NCBI GenBank assembly: GCA_018061105.1
Contig: JAGOUU010000011.1
Coordinates: 1 to 38,556, forward strand
Length of the DNA: 38,556 bases
Direction: 5' to 3'
DNA from: Gammaproteobacteria bacterium
Lineage (GTDB): Bacteria > Pseudomonadota > Gammaproteobacteria > JAGOUU01
Part shown: positions 25,341-32,912 of the stretch, piece by piece
Layout of the letters: every line of letters begins with the position of its first letter
Numbering within the stretch: the stretch's first letter is position 1
Made by a program: the position numbers and the translations under genes
The notes under the pieces: generated by a model
Databases searched by the model: none
Seen by the model: only the letters and a program-made list of their open reading frames with translations
Told to the model about the DNA's origin: nothing

Positions 25341-27173
25341 ATGCAACCAAAAAAAATATTTTCTAGATTTATTACCCTATTATTATCAGGCTTATTGTTC
25401 AGTCTAGGCTCAAGTTTAAGTTTTTCTGAATCTACTCTGGTTGATCCAATTAATCAAGACAAACAAACCCTATTACTCAAAGATATAGAGAAATTAATTG
25501 ACGATCATGAGTTTACCTCTGCATTAGATAAGTTAGATAATATAGACCATAAAAACTTAACATCTAAGCAAATAGCTAAATATCAAATGTTAAAAGCTGA
25601 TTTGTTTTACAGAGATAAAAATGATGACAATGAACTCGAAAAATCAGAAAATTTAGCCCCTCCAGAAATCTCAGAACACTCGGGTGCTATTACTGAACAA
25701 GTAGCTACTGCTCCCATTATCTCTGACCCCATTATGTCTGACACTAGTCCTAGCACCAGTCTAGAAAAAACAAACTCCGATTTATGGAAAAAACTTGTAG
25801 CTCAAAATCCCAAAAACTTAAGCATCTTGGCTGACCAGCTAAATAATAATACTTTAGATAAAAAAACAAAAAAATTGTTCGCCCCTGACTCTAATTTTAA
25901 TTCTAATTCTACTTCTAATAAAGAAATTATGCTTGGATGGATTGAGCTTGCGAATATAACTAAAAATATATCTATCACTAATCAAGATCAATTCTATAAT
26001 AATATAATCAATTGGCAGGAGAGATTCAGTGCTCATCCAGCTGCGAGTTTTGTCAAACAACAAAATTCTCATCAAAATTTACAAACTATTGTTGTCTTAT
26101 TACCCTTAAAAAGCAAACTTGCCGAAACAGCAAAAGCTATCAAACAAGGAATAATCACAGCACATTTCCAAAATAGTAATCAGAATAAACCAGAATTAAT
26201 TTTTATCGATACAGGTAGCAACCCGCAACAAATCATTGATTATTACAATAAAGCCCTACAGTATAATCCAGATTTAATTATTGGTCCCTTAGACAAAGAA
26301 GCCGTAGAAATATTATCAAATTATGTCGCACAAAAAGCATCGGGTTCCGATCTGAATCCAGCCATTATTGCGTTAAATTATGTAACCTCAAACAATAGCA
26401 CTAATTTTTATCAATTTGGACTCTCCGCTGAAGATGAAGCCGAACAGGCAGCAAGCAAAAGCTGGAATGATGGTCATAGCAAAGCGTTAATCTTTGTTGA
26501 AGATACTCAATGGGGAGATCGCGTGAGTAACATCTATCAAAATAAATTTAAACAATTTGGGGGCGCCATCACAAAGATTGTTAAAATACAATCTAACACT
26601 AATTTAAAACAAGTTATTAATACAGTGATTGACACCGAACAAAGTCAAATCCGTAAATCTTCTCTAGAGCTAGTTTTAAATAAAAAGCTTAATTTTCAAC
26701 CACGCTATCGTAAAGATTTTGATCATGTTTTTATAGTCACTTCTGCTATCATAGCAAAACAAATTAAACCTATATTAAAATTTTATTATGCAGATCAAGT
26801 GCCGGTTATAGCCACTTCTAATATATATAATTTTAAATTACATAATACAGCTAATAGAATTAGTGATTTAGATGGTATCTTATTTTGTGATATACCCTGG
26901 ATAGTACAGCAAGATAACAGCTTTATTAATAAAAACCTGCAAGAACTACAAAATACTTGGCGCACAAGTTTTGATAATTATATAAGGCTCTATGCTCTTG
27001 GAATAGATTCCTATAACTTAAGTTATAACTTAAATAAACTTAAATCAATACGAGAAATTGGTATAGCAAGCAACTCTGGCCATTTATATTTGACTAAAAA
27101 TAATAAAATTTATCGTATTTTACCTTGGGCTATTATTGAGAACGGGCAGCCGAAAATGATTGATGTTTTATAG
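25341..27173 (+). CDS. lpoA: Penicillin-binding protein activator LpoA-like protein, without a lipobox
   Basis: LpoA is normally an outer-membrane lipoprotein that reaches through the peptidoglycan to stimulate PBP1a. From ATG 25341 the product is 610 residues. It has a hydrophobic signal segment (6-28), a helical repeat region (about 35-95), a Ser/Pro/Glu-rich linker (about 98-150) and a C-terminal periplasmic-binding-like domain starting at TIVVLLPLKSKLAETA. Position between rsmI and yraN supports the identity. Unlike typical LpoA, the signal segment has no cysteine. It therefore cannot be lipidated from this start and would be a soluble periplasmic protein or an uncleaved anchored one. There is no clear ribosome binding site. 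A longer reading from 25281 enters rsmI and lacks a lipobox too. Confidence 0.88.
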   Translation: MQPKKIFSRFITLLLSGLLFSLGSSLSFSESTLVDPINQDKQTLLLKDIEKLIDDHEFTSALDKLDNIDHKNLTSKQIAKYQMLKADLFYRDKNDDNELEKSENLAPPEISEHSGAITEQVATAPIISDPIMSDTSPSTSLEKTNSDLWKKLVAQNPKNLSILADQLNNNTLDKKTKKLFAPDSNFNSNSTSNKEIMLGWIELANITKNISITNQDQFYNNIINWQERFSAHPAASFVKQQNSHQNLQTIVVLLPLKSKLAETAKAIKQGIITAHFQNSNQNKPELIFIDTGSNPQQIIDYYNKALQYNPDLIIGPLDKEAVEILSNYVAQKASGSDLNPAIIALNYVTSNNSTNFYQFGLSAEDEAEQAASKSWNDGHSKALIFVEDTQWGDRVSNIYQNKFKQFGGAITKIVKIQSNTNLKQVINTVIDTEQSQIRKSSLELVLNKKLNFQPRYRKDFDHVFIVTSAIIAKQIKPILKFYYADQVPVIATSNIYNFKLHNTANRISDLDGILFCDIPWIVQQDNSFINKNLQELQNTWRTSFDNYIRLYALGIDSYNLSYNLNKLKSIREIGIASNSGHLYLTKNNKIYRILPWAIIENGQPKMIDVL

Positions 27174-27185
27174 TTTTTTGTAATC

Positions 27186-27560
27186 ATGAGCAAGCGTATT
27201 GGGCAAGAAATTGAGAACATTGCTTTAAAATATTTGTTAAACCAAAATTTGGTTTTAATAATAAAAAATTATTATTCTCGGTACGGTGAAATTGATCTTA
27301 TTATGCAAGATCACAATACTCTAGTTTTTATTGAGATTAGATATCGCCGTAATGCTCAATACGGACATCCTATTGAAAGCGTTACTTATAGAAAAAAATG
27401 TAAAATTTACCGGACCGCACTTAGTTTTTTAGCTAAAAACCCTAAATTTAAAAATATACAATATCGCTTTGATGTAGTAACATTATTGGGCGACAGTGCT
27501 GAAACAACCTGGTATAAAAATATTATAACTGAAGAGATTTTGCCTATTTGGGGAAGCTAG
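27186..27560 (+). CDS. yraN: YraN family protein (UPF0102, predicted nuclease fold)
   Basis: The 124-residue product has the UPF0102 core: YYSRYGEIDLIMQDHNTLVFIEIR, RYRRNAQYGHPIESV and the basic segment RKKCKIYRTA (here in overlapping parts). The Glu-Asp-Glu pattern (EIDLI then FIEIRYR) resembles the active site of restriction-like nucleases, but no activity is established for the family. It sits 12 bases after lpoA and 9 before gmhA, in the order conserved in gammaproteobacteria. No obvious ribosome binding site. Confidence 0.93.
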   Translation: MSKRIGQEIENIALKYLLNQNLVLIIKNYYSRYGEIDLIMQDHNTLVFIEIRYRRNAQYGHPIESVTYRKKCKIYRTALSFLAKNPKFKNIQYRFDVVTLLGDSAETTWYKNIITEEILPIWGS

Positions 27561-28154
<594 letters not shown>

Positions 28155-28192
28155 TTTTATTTTATTTTACTTTATTTTTAGGAGAATATATT

Positions 28193-28861
28193 ATGCAAAG
28201 TTCTAAAATAACTAAAATTCTTATTGTTAGTATCTTTCTAAGTTCTCTAATTTTGAATCTTACTGCTTGTGGGCCTTTAATTATTGCAAGCGCAGCAAGT
28301 GGAGTTGCCGTATTAACAGATAGGCGTACCACAGGAACCTACATAGAAGACAAAGCTATTGAAGTAAAAGCGTTTAAAAATATCAATGAAAATACAGTAT
28401 TGGCTGGACAATCTAATGTATCGATAACAAGCTATAATGAGCGAGTGTTAATTACAGGTCAAGCTAGCAATAACAGTATCAAATCTCAAATTGAATCTGT
28501 AGTAAAAAGCATTCCTAAAGTTAAAAATGTTTATAACGAAGTTATTGTAGCCAATAAAAATAATTTGAAAAAATCTTCTTATGATTCATGGATTACCACT
28601 AAGGTAAAAACGAATCTAGCTTCTGATCTGAGAATTAATCCATTGGATATTAAAGTAACTACTAATAATAAAGTAGTTTATCTAATGGGATTAGTTTCCC
28701 CTCAAGAATCAGAAATCGCTACAAATATTGTCCGTAAAGTTTATGGCGTAGAAAAAGTTGTTAAATTATTTGAGTATATCCCAGAAAACTATAGTCCTGA
28801 TTCACCACGAACTCAATTTGCTGAACAAGAAAATTCTCAAGATCATCAGCAATATGGTTAA
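28193..28861 (+). CDS. dolP: Outer-membrane lipoprotein with two BON domains (DolP/YraP)
   Basis: DolP supports outer-membrane integrity and localises to division sites in E. coli. The 222-residue product has a lipoprotein signal ending in LTAC, with Cys26 as the lipidated residue. Two BON domains follow, around 60-125 (VLAGQSNVSITSYNERVLITG) and 135-205 (DLRINPLDIKVTTNNKVVYLMG, split here as one family motif). A short polar tail ends it. AGGAGA lies nine bases before the ATG. It closes the lpoA-yraN-gmhA-dolP series. Its end overlaps the convergent next gene by four bases. Confidence 0.93.
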   Translation: MQSSKITKILIVSIFLSSLILNLTACGPLIIASAASGVAVLTDRRTTGTYIEDKAIEVKAFKNINENTVLAGQSNVSITSYNERVLITGQASNNSIKSQIESVVKSIPKVKNVYNEVIVANKNNLKKSSYDSWITTKVKTNLASDLRINPLDIKVTTNNKVVYLMGLVSPQESEIATNIVRKVYGVEKVVKLFEYIPENYSPDSPRTQFAEQENSQDHQQYG

Positions 28862-29169
28862 ATTAGGTTTATAAACCCATATGCTGGAACTTCATATGGG
28901 TGTACAGACTTTAGCATATTTATTACTTTAGTTTTTAAGTCTGATGGGCAAATAATCTCTACTTTATATTCAATAACTTTAACTACATTTTCTTGTCCAG
29001 GTTGGCCTATAAATGGTTTACTGTTTTCCAAAGGTCGAAACTGCCCTTCACCTTTTGAGATCCAACAACAAGAATCGTACTCTTGAACTTGCCCCAAGCC
29101 AAGAGCAAATAAAGCATTATTAACAGTTGTGATGTGAGATTCAGGGACATAATAATAAAATAGTAGCAT
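28858..29169 (-). CDS. Small NIF3/YqfO-type domain protein (CutA-like fold)
   Basis: The 103-residue product resembles the stand-alone form of the domain inserted in YqfO/NIF3 proteins, which has a PII/CutA-like ferredoxin fold. Supporting motifs are the opening LLFYYYVPESHITTVNNALF, a central Gly/Phe/Pro-rich loop (GQFRPL then PFIGQPGQ) and the C-terminal HPYEVPAYG, which is characteristic of this group. Its function is unknown. It is convergent with dolP, with a four-base overlap. Upstream bases 29170-29410 carry its promoter region, with a TATAAT on the minus strand about 40 bases before the start. Confidence 0.82.
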   Translation of the reverse strand: MLLFYYYVPESHITTVNNALFALGLGQVQEYDSCCWISKGEGQFRPLENSKPFIGQPGQENVVKVIEYKVEIICPSDLKTKVINMLKSVHPYEVPAYGFINLI

Positions 29170-29267
29170 ATGTAATACATGAAAATTTTTGTTTTAATTA
29201 TGCATTATATTACTTAAATAATTAAAAACTAAAAAATTATTAAAAAAATCACTAGAAAAATTAATAG

Positions 29268-29284
29268 ACTAGCCCTAGTTTTTT
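29268..29284 (+). terminator. Weak hairpin followed by a T run
   Basis: ACTAGCCCTAGT, a palindrome able to form a four-base stem, is followed by six T residues on the plus strand. It lies in the 241-base gap between the NIF3-like gene and the regulator. No plus-strand gene ends just before it, so it may protect the regulator from read-through or may be chance. Confidence 0.25.
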
Positions 29285-29362
29285 AAATATTTATCATATA
29301 CAATGGGGTATTAATATTGCAGAATTTAGATGAAATCAGCATCTTTTAATTTATTCAACTAA

Positions 29363-29392
29363 TTGACAAATTAACCTATTAACTATTAATTT
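29363..29392 (+). promoter_or_regulatory. Probable promoter of the XRE regulator gene, with repeated TATTAA motifs
   Basis: A consensus -35 box TTGACA (29363-29368) is followed after 18 bases by TAATTT (29387-29392). The spacer contains ATTAAC, TATTAAC and TATTAAT in close succession, a direct-repeat pattern that could be an operator for the regulator that follows. Confidence 0.5.
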
Positions 29393-29399
29393 AAGAGTA
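29386..29399 (+). repeat. Left copy of an inverted repeat flanking the regulator gene
   Basis: TTAATTTAAGAGTA here matches, in 13 of 14 positions, the reverse complement of 30033-30046, so the regulator gene is bracketed by an inverted pair. The left copy overlaps the -10 region and lies 12 bases before the start codon. Confidence 0.7.
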
Positions 29400-29410
29400 A
29401 GAGTAGAAAT

Positions 29411-30028
29411 ATGGAAAAATTAAGTTCGACTTTAAAACAGCTTCTCAACGAAGCCAATATAAGTGAAGCTGAATTAGCGAGACGTACAGGGATTGCTCAG
29501 CCCATGGTTAATCGACTAGCCACAGGAAAAAATAAAAACCCCAAATTAGAAACCTTAAAACCAATTGCTAAGTACTTTAGCGTTACTTTTAGTCAATTAT
29601 TAGGTGAAGAAGATTTACCTAATTCGGATAAGCGCAATGATAGCTATAACCAAAGTTTTCAATTACCTGTTGTTGAGTGGAGCAATTTTGATAATTCAAA
29701 CTATAGCCAAATGATTGCTACTACTGCAAAGGTCAGCAGTAAAGCATTTGCTCTTCTTATCAGCAATAATGAATTTGAGCCGCGCTTTCCAGCTAATAGC
29801 GTTTTAACTATTGAGCCAGAAACAACATTTAATCCTAATGATTTTATACTGGTAAAGAACCTAGCTTCTAATGATCTTATGCTGGCTCAAGTTAAGCAAT
29901 CTGCTGATAATTCTAATTTAGCATTACATAATGTTAATAACACTAGCACTGAACAAGAAGTGGTTCTTGATCCAGCGCAATACCAAGTTCTAGGCGTTTT
30001 AGTGCAAACTAGTTACGATTTTAAATAA
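29411..30028 (+). CDS. XRE-type regulator with degenerate S24/LexA-like C-terminal domain
   Basis: Residues 6-63 form a helix-turn-helix of the XRE family (SEAELARRTGIAQPMVNRLA). Residues about 84-202 follow the pattern of the C-terminal domain of LexA/CI repressors: FALLISNN, EFEPRFPANSVLTIEP and NPNDFILVKN. The self-cleavage site looks lost. The usual G-D-S-M reads N119-N120-E121-F122, and the expected Lys region reads LMLAQVK with Ala at the aligned place. The protein would then be a non-cleavable repressor sensing something other than RecA. A good promoter precedes it and inverted repeats flank it, suggesting autoregulation. No prophage genes are near. Alignment of the Lys is less sure than that of the Ser. 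Confidence 0.88.
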   Translation: MEKLSSTLKQLLNEANISEAELARRTGIAQPMVNRLATGKNKNPKLETLKPIAKYFSVTFSQLLGEEDLPNSDKRNDSYNQSFQLPVVEWSNFDNSNYSQMIATTAKVSSKAFALLISNNEFEPRFPANSVLTIEPETTFNPNDFILVKNLASNDLMLAQVKQSADNSNLALHNVNNTSTEQEVVLDPAQYQVLGVLVQTSYDFK

Positions 30029-30032
30029 ATCC

Positions 30033-30046
30033 TACTCTTAATTTAA
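30033..30046 (-). repeat. Right copy of the inverted repeat flanking the regulator gene
   Basis: Plus strand TACTCTTAATTTAA is the near-perfect reverse complement of 29386-29399. It contains the short palindrome CTTAATTTAAG (30037-30047) and begins four bases after the regulator stop codon. Confidence 0.7.
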
Positions 30047-30068
30047 GTTCACCCTACTCAGGGTGAAC
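30047..30068. terminator. Hairpin terminator between convergent genes
   Basis: GTTCACCC and GGGTGAAC form a perfect eight-base stem around the loop TACTCA. It lies between the ends of the regulator (30028) and the sugar transferase (30072), the right place for a shared terminator. T-rich runs flank it only loosely, so it may act by structure in both directions. Confidence 0.75.
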
Positions 30069-30071
30069 CCG

Positions 30072-31547
30072 TCAGGCTGCTTTTGTTTGAGATTTATCTA
30101 ACTCGGGGTTGCTACGATCTTGTTTATATTCAACTCTAGCAATTTTCTTGCTTAATTGTCCCCTAAACAGCCATTTGATTAATAAAACAGCATCTAATAA
30201 GCAACTACGTTTTTTAATATAAAACAAATCATATTGCAATTGATCTTTGGCTTTTAAAGTTTTTTCTGCTGAACTATCCTGATCAGTAAAATCAATTTTT
30301 TCATATCCCCATGAAATCAATCCAGGCTTGCAAGCAAGACGCTGTCTATAGTACCAAATCAATGAACTTAACTCCTGAGAATATTTTGATAAAATAGGCT
30401 GTGGCCCAACAAAACTGACTTCGCCTTTCATTATATTAAAAACAACTGGTAAATTTTCCAAATTGGATTTTTTAATAAACTTACCAATTAGAGTGAGTTT
30501 ATTATTTTTATAGCAATTGAAGCTATATTGTAAATAATCTTTATTATAACGACCTGTCACTATTTTTTTAGAAAAAACAGATCTCGAATTAAGCCAGATT
30601 AAACAACTTAAGATACCTATAATAGGCGCTGTAAATAATAAACTGAGACTAGCTAAACCCAAGTCTAGAATATCTTTATTTAATTCTTCATATTTAGTCA
30701 AAACTGGCTGGTTAGAGTATATAATCCCGCTTGGATCAAGAATATCTAATTGCTGACGCCCTAATTGTCGTTCATAAAACTCCATAAGCTCTAAAACAGC
30801 AATCCCATTTTGTTTACATTCTAATAACTGAGCCAAGGGAAAATTACTACGTCGATCATCGACAGCAACAACTATAGTATCTACTTTATTATCTAAACAA
30901 TAATCTAATATATTATTAACAGGTTTGCTTATCTCATCTTTTAATTTCAGATTAATCTTCGCATTCAAAGTAATATTTAAAATCACTTCACGACTTAAAC
31001 GCTCTCTATCTCCTATTTTATGAACATACCCCATAATATTAGTTTGCAAGTCAGAGACAGAATCTAAAGATTTTTTTAATTGCAGCGCCTTATTACCCGT
31101 GCCTAATATAATAGTCCGAGATTTAATAGCTGTATTACATGTAGCTCGTACAAAAAATATACGATTAACTAATAGCAGACAACCTGAAAAACAAAAACTT
31201 AATAACAGAACATTTCTTCCTAAATCAATGACCGACAGCCAATAAAACAGGCTATTCAAAATTAGCACACTTACCAATATTGCTGAAAAAATCCGAACAA
31301 ATTGATCAATAATATTAGCGTTCATATAAGACCTATATAACCCCATCAAGTATAAACTTCCAGAGGCTATTAGAGTAAATAAAATAGCATCTGTAAGTCC
31401 AATAAGTAATGGTATGCTAAAATTTGATTTAGGTAAAATTATAAAAGCTGATAAAATAAACCCTAAAAGAAAAATTACACCTTCAACTGTAAATAGTTTA
31501 CGCAGCTGTTCCCTGCTATAAAAGCGATAGTTTTGAATAGTCCTCAT
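30072..31547 (-). CDS. Polyprenyl-phosphate sugar-1-phosphate transferase-like protein, altered active site
   Basis: The 491-residue product has the layout of initiating sugar transferases of surface polysaccharide synthesis. It has four or five N-terminal helices (about 22-130), a nucleotide-binding-like domain (TIILGTGNKAL, near 145-155), a membrane segment (about 293-318) and a C-terminal transferase domain with MKGEVSFVGPQP (373-384), KPGLISWGY (407-415) and DLFYIKKRS (440-448). The catalytic SLDELP pattern reads NLENLP at 362-367, changing both acidic positions (Asp to Glu, Glu to Asn). The upstream KFRTM segment is not recognisable. It may be inactive or use another mechanism. No glycosyltransferases adjoin it. 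A GGGGAG ribosome binding site supports ATG 31547. It is divergent from hemH. Confidence 0.85.
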   Translation of the reverse strand: MRTIQNYRFYSREQLRKLFTVEGVIFLLGFILSAFIILPKSNFSIPLLIGLTDAILFTLIASGSLYLMGLYRSYMNANIIDQFVRIFSAILVSVLILNSLFYWLSVIDLGRNVLLLSFCFSGCLLLVNRIFFVRATCNTAIKSRTIILGTGNKALQLKKSLDSVSDLQTNIMGYVHKIGDRERLSREVILNITLNAKINLKLKDEISKPVNNILDYCLDNKVDTIVVAVDDRRSNFPLAQLLECKQNGIAVLELMEFYERQLGRQQLDILDPSGIIYSNQPVLTKYEELNKDILDLGLASLSLLFTAPIIGILSCLIWLNSRSVFSKKIVTGRYNKDYLQYSFNCYKNNKLTLIGKFIKKSNLENLPVVFNIMKGEVSFVGPQPILSKYSQELSSLIWYYRQRLACKPGLISWGYEKIDFTDQDSSAEKTLKAKDQLQYDLFYIKKRSCLLDAVLLIKWLFRGQLSKKIARVEYKQDRSNPELDKSQTKAA

Positions 31548-31644
31548 GATCTCCCCCCGTCAATTACCATTGCTGCTTTACTAATAACTAGTCAAAACAA
31601 TATATATAATATTATAATGACTAAAAATATTAGCTATAGCGACG

Positions 31645-32637
31645 ATGAATTCAAATACTGCTGTCTTACTAGTAAATCTTGGTACACCTACCTCAACTTC
31701 TACAACAGACGTACGAACTTTTTTACGAGAGTTCTTAATAGATCATCGCGTAATTGACCTACCCGGGCCATTACGCATGTTATTAGTATACGGATTAATT
31801 TTACCTTTTCGTACCAATAAGACAGTTTATGCTTATAAAACAATTTGGACGGAACAAGGCTCTCCGTTATTAATAAATTCCCGCAATTTACAGCAAAAAC
31901 TCACACTCCATTTAAACTTAAACAACAATAATTCTAACGATCAGCAAGAACATTTTGATGTTTGGCTTGCCATGCGCTATGGCAAACCTAAACTCAAAAA
32001 TATTCTTAATCAAATAGAACAAAACAACTATACCCGTATAATCATTTTACCCCTCTACCCGCAGTATGCATCAGCGTCTTCCGGTTCCGCACTTGAGAAA
32101 TCTCTTAAATATTTATCTGACTTTAGATATTTTCCTAAAATTTGTTGTATTAATGAATTTTATTTGCATTCTGGCTATATAAAAAGCCTTGCTCGATCTA
32201 TAAGATCGCATTTTGTAAGTAACTCTAATAACCATTTATTATTTAGTTATCATGGTGTTCCAGAAAAACAAAATTCTCTTAGTAGTCCATCTTATAGCGA
32301 GCAATGCAAAGCGACTACAAAAGCTGTAGCTCAAGAATTAAATCTTTTACCACAAGATTACACTACCTGCTTTCAATCTCGTTTAGGTAAGTTACCTTGG
32401 GTTAGACCTTATACTGATGAAGTGATCAAGCAGCTTGCTTCTCAAGAAGTTACTAATTTAACTGTAATATGTCCTTCTTTTATAGTCGATTGCCTAGAAA
32501 CTCTTGAAGAAATTGATATACGACTAAGACAAACCTGGCTAGAACTAGGTGGGAAAAGCTTTACTTTTATACCCTGCTTAAATGACGATCATTATTGGAT
32601 TGAACAACTAGTAAATTACATTAAAAGAAATATTTAA
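31645..32637 (+). CDS. hemH: Ferrochelatase
   Basis: Ferrochelatase inserts ferrous iron into protoporphyrin IX, the last step of protoheme synthesis. The 330-residue product begins AVLLVNLGTPTS, the family opening. It shows LPLYPQYASASSGSA, the metal-site LFSYHGVPEK with His203, TCFQSRLGKLPWVRPYTDE and the C-terminal CLETLEEIDI with the acidic residues of the active site. Length is usual for bacterial enzymes. The 97-base gap to the divergent transferase contains TATATA and TATAAT sequences suited to a -10 element; the ribosome binding site is weak. Confidence 0.97.
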   Translation: MNSNTAVLLVNLGTPTSTSTTDVRTFLREFLIDHRVIDLPGPLRMLLVYGLILPFRTNKTVYAYKTIWTEQGSPLLINSRNLQQKLTLHLNLNNNNSNDQQEHFDVWLAMRYGKPKLKNILNQIEQNNYTRIIILPLYPQYASASSGSALEKSLKYLSDFRYFPKICCINEFYLHSGYIKSLARSIRSHFVSNSNNHLLFSYHGVPEKQNSLSSPSYSEQCKATTKAVAQELNLLPQDYTTCFQSRLGKLPWVRPYTDEVIKQLASQEVTNLTVICPSFIVDCLETLEEIDIRLRQTWLELGGKSFTFIPCLNDDHYWIEQLVNYIKRNI

Positions 32638-32650
32638 AAACCTTAAAGCC

Positions 32651-32678
32651 TTGCTAGTTTTAAACTCTATGTTATATT
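32651..32678 (+). promoter_or_regulatory. Promoter candidate for the small basic protein gene
   Basis: TTGCTA (32651-32656) and TATATT (32673-32678) are separated by 16 bases. The element starts 13 bases after the hemH stop codon and leaves a leader of roughly 50 bases before the small gene. This suggests the small gene has its own transcript. Confidence 0.5.
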
Positions 32679-32738
32679 CATATTGTCTGTACAAACCATT
32701 TTATTTTAACATTATTGTAATCCAGGAGGATTGATTTA

Positions 32739-32873
32739 ATGAAAAGTACACCTAGCAAACCTAGCAACCCAAGCAAAACAGCTCAGCCTAGCAAAAGCCC
32801 AAGCAAAACTGCAAGTAAGCCAAATGCACCTGCACACACTGGTAGTAAAGCTGGCGGTAAAACAAAAAGATAA
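32739..32873 (+). CDS. 44-residue Pro-Ser-Lys-rich basic protein
   Basis: A perfect AGGAGG lies nine bases before ATG 32739, the strongest ribosome binding site in the window, and a promoter-like sequence lies further upstream. The product has nine Lys, one Arg, nine Ser, seven Pro and no acidic residue. The tripeptide PSK occurs four times (5-7, 11-13, 17-19, 21-23), followed by a Gly/Lys-rich end (SKAGGKTKR). It is surely disordered. The composition recalls the tails of histone H1-like proteins and the small basic proteins of Coxiella dense cells, suggesting nucleic-acid binding. No homology can be claimed from the sequence alone. It stands alone between hemH and the convergent end of dnaE. 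Confidence 0.8.
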   Translation: MKSTPSKPSNPSKTAQPSKSPSKTASKPNAPAHTGSKAGGKTKR

Positions 32874-32912
32874 TCGCTATTCTTTATTTCTGTTATCAAA
32901 AATGCAGTGTCA

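Noticed and set aside
28875-28901. Nine-base-pair hairpin at the dolP/NIF3-like overlap as a terminator
   Set aside because: The stem falls on codons for the conserved HPYE and AYG motif of the NIF3-like protein and has no T run, so it is probably a by-product of coding.
31533-31757. 74-codon plus-strand frame before hemH
   Set aside because: It overlaps the clear hemH start in another frame and has no recognisable features.
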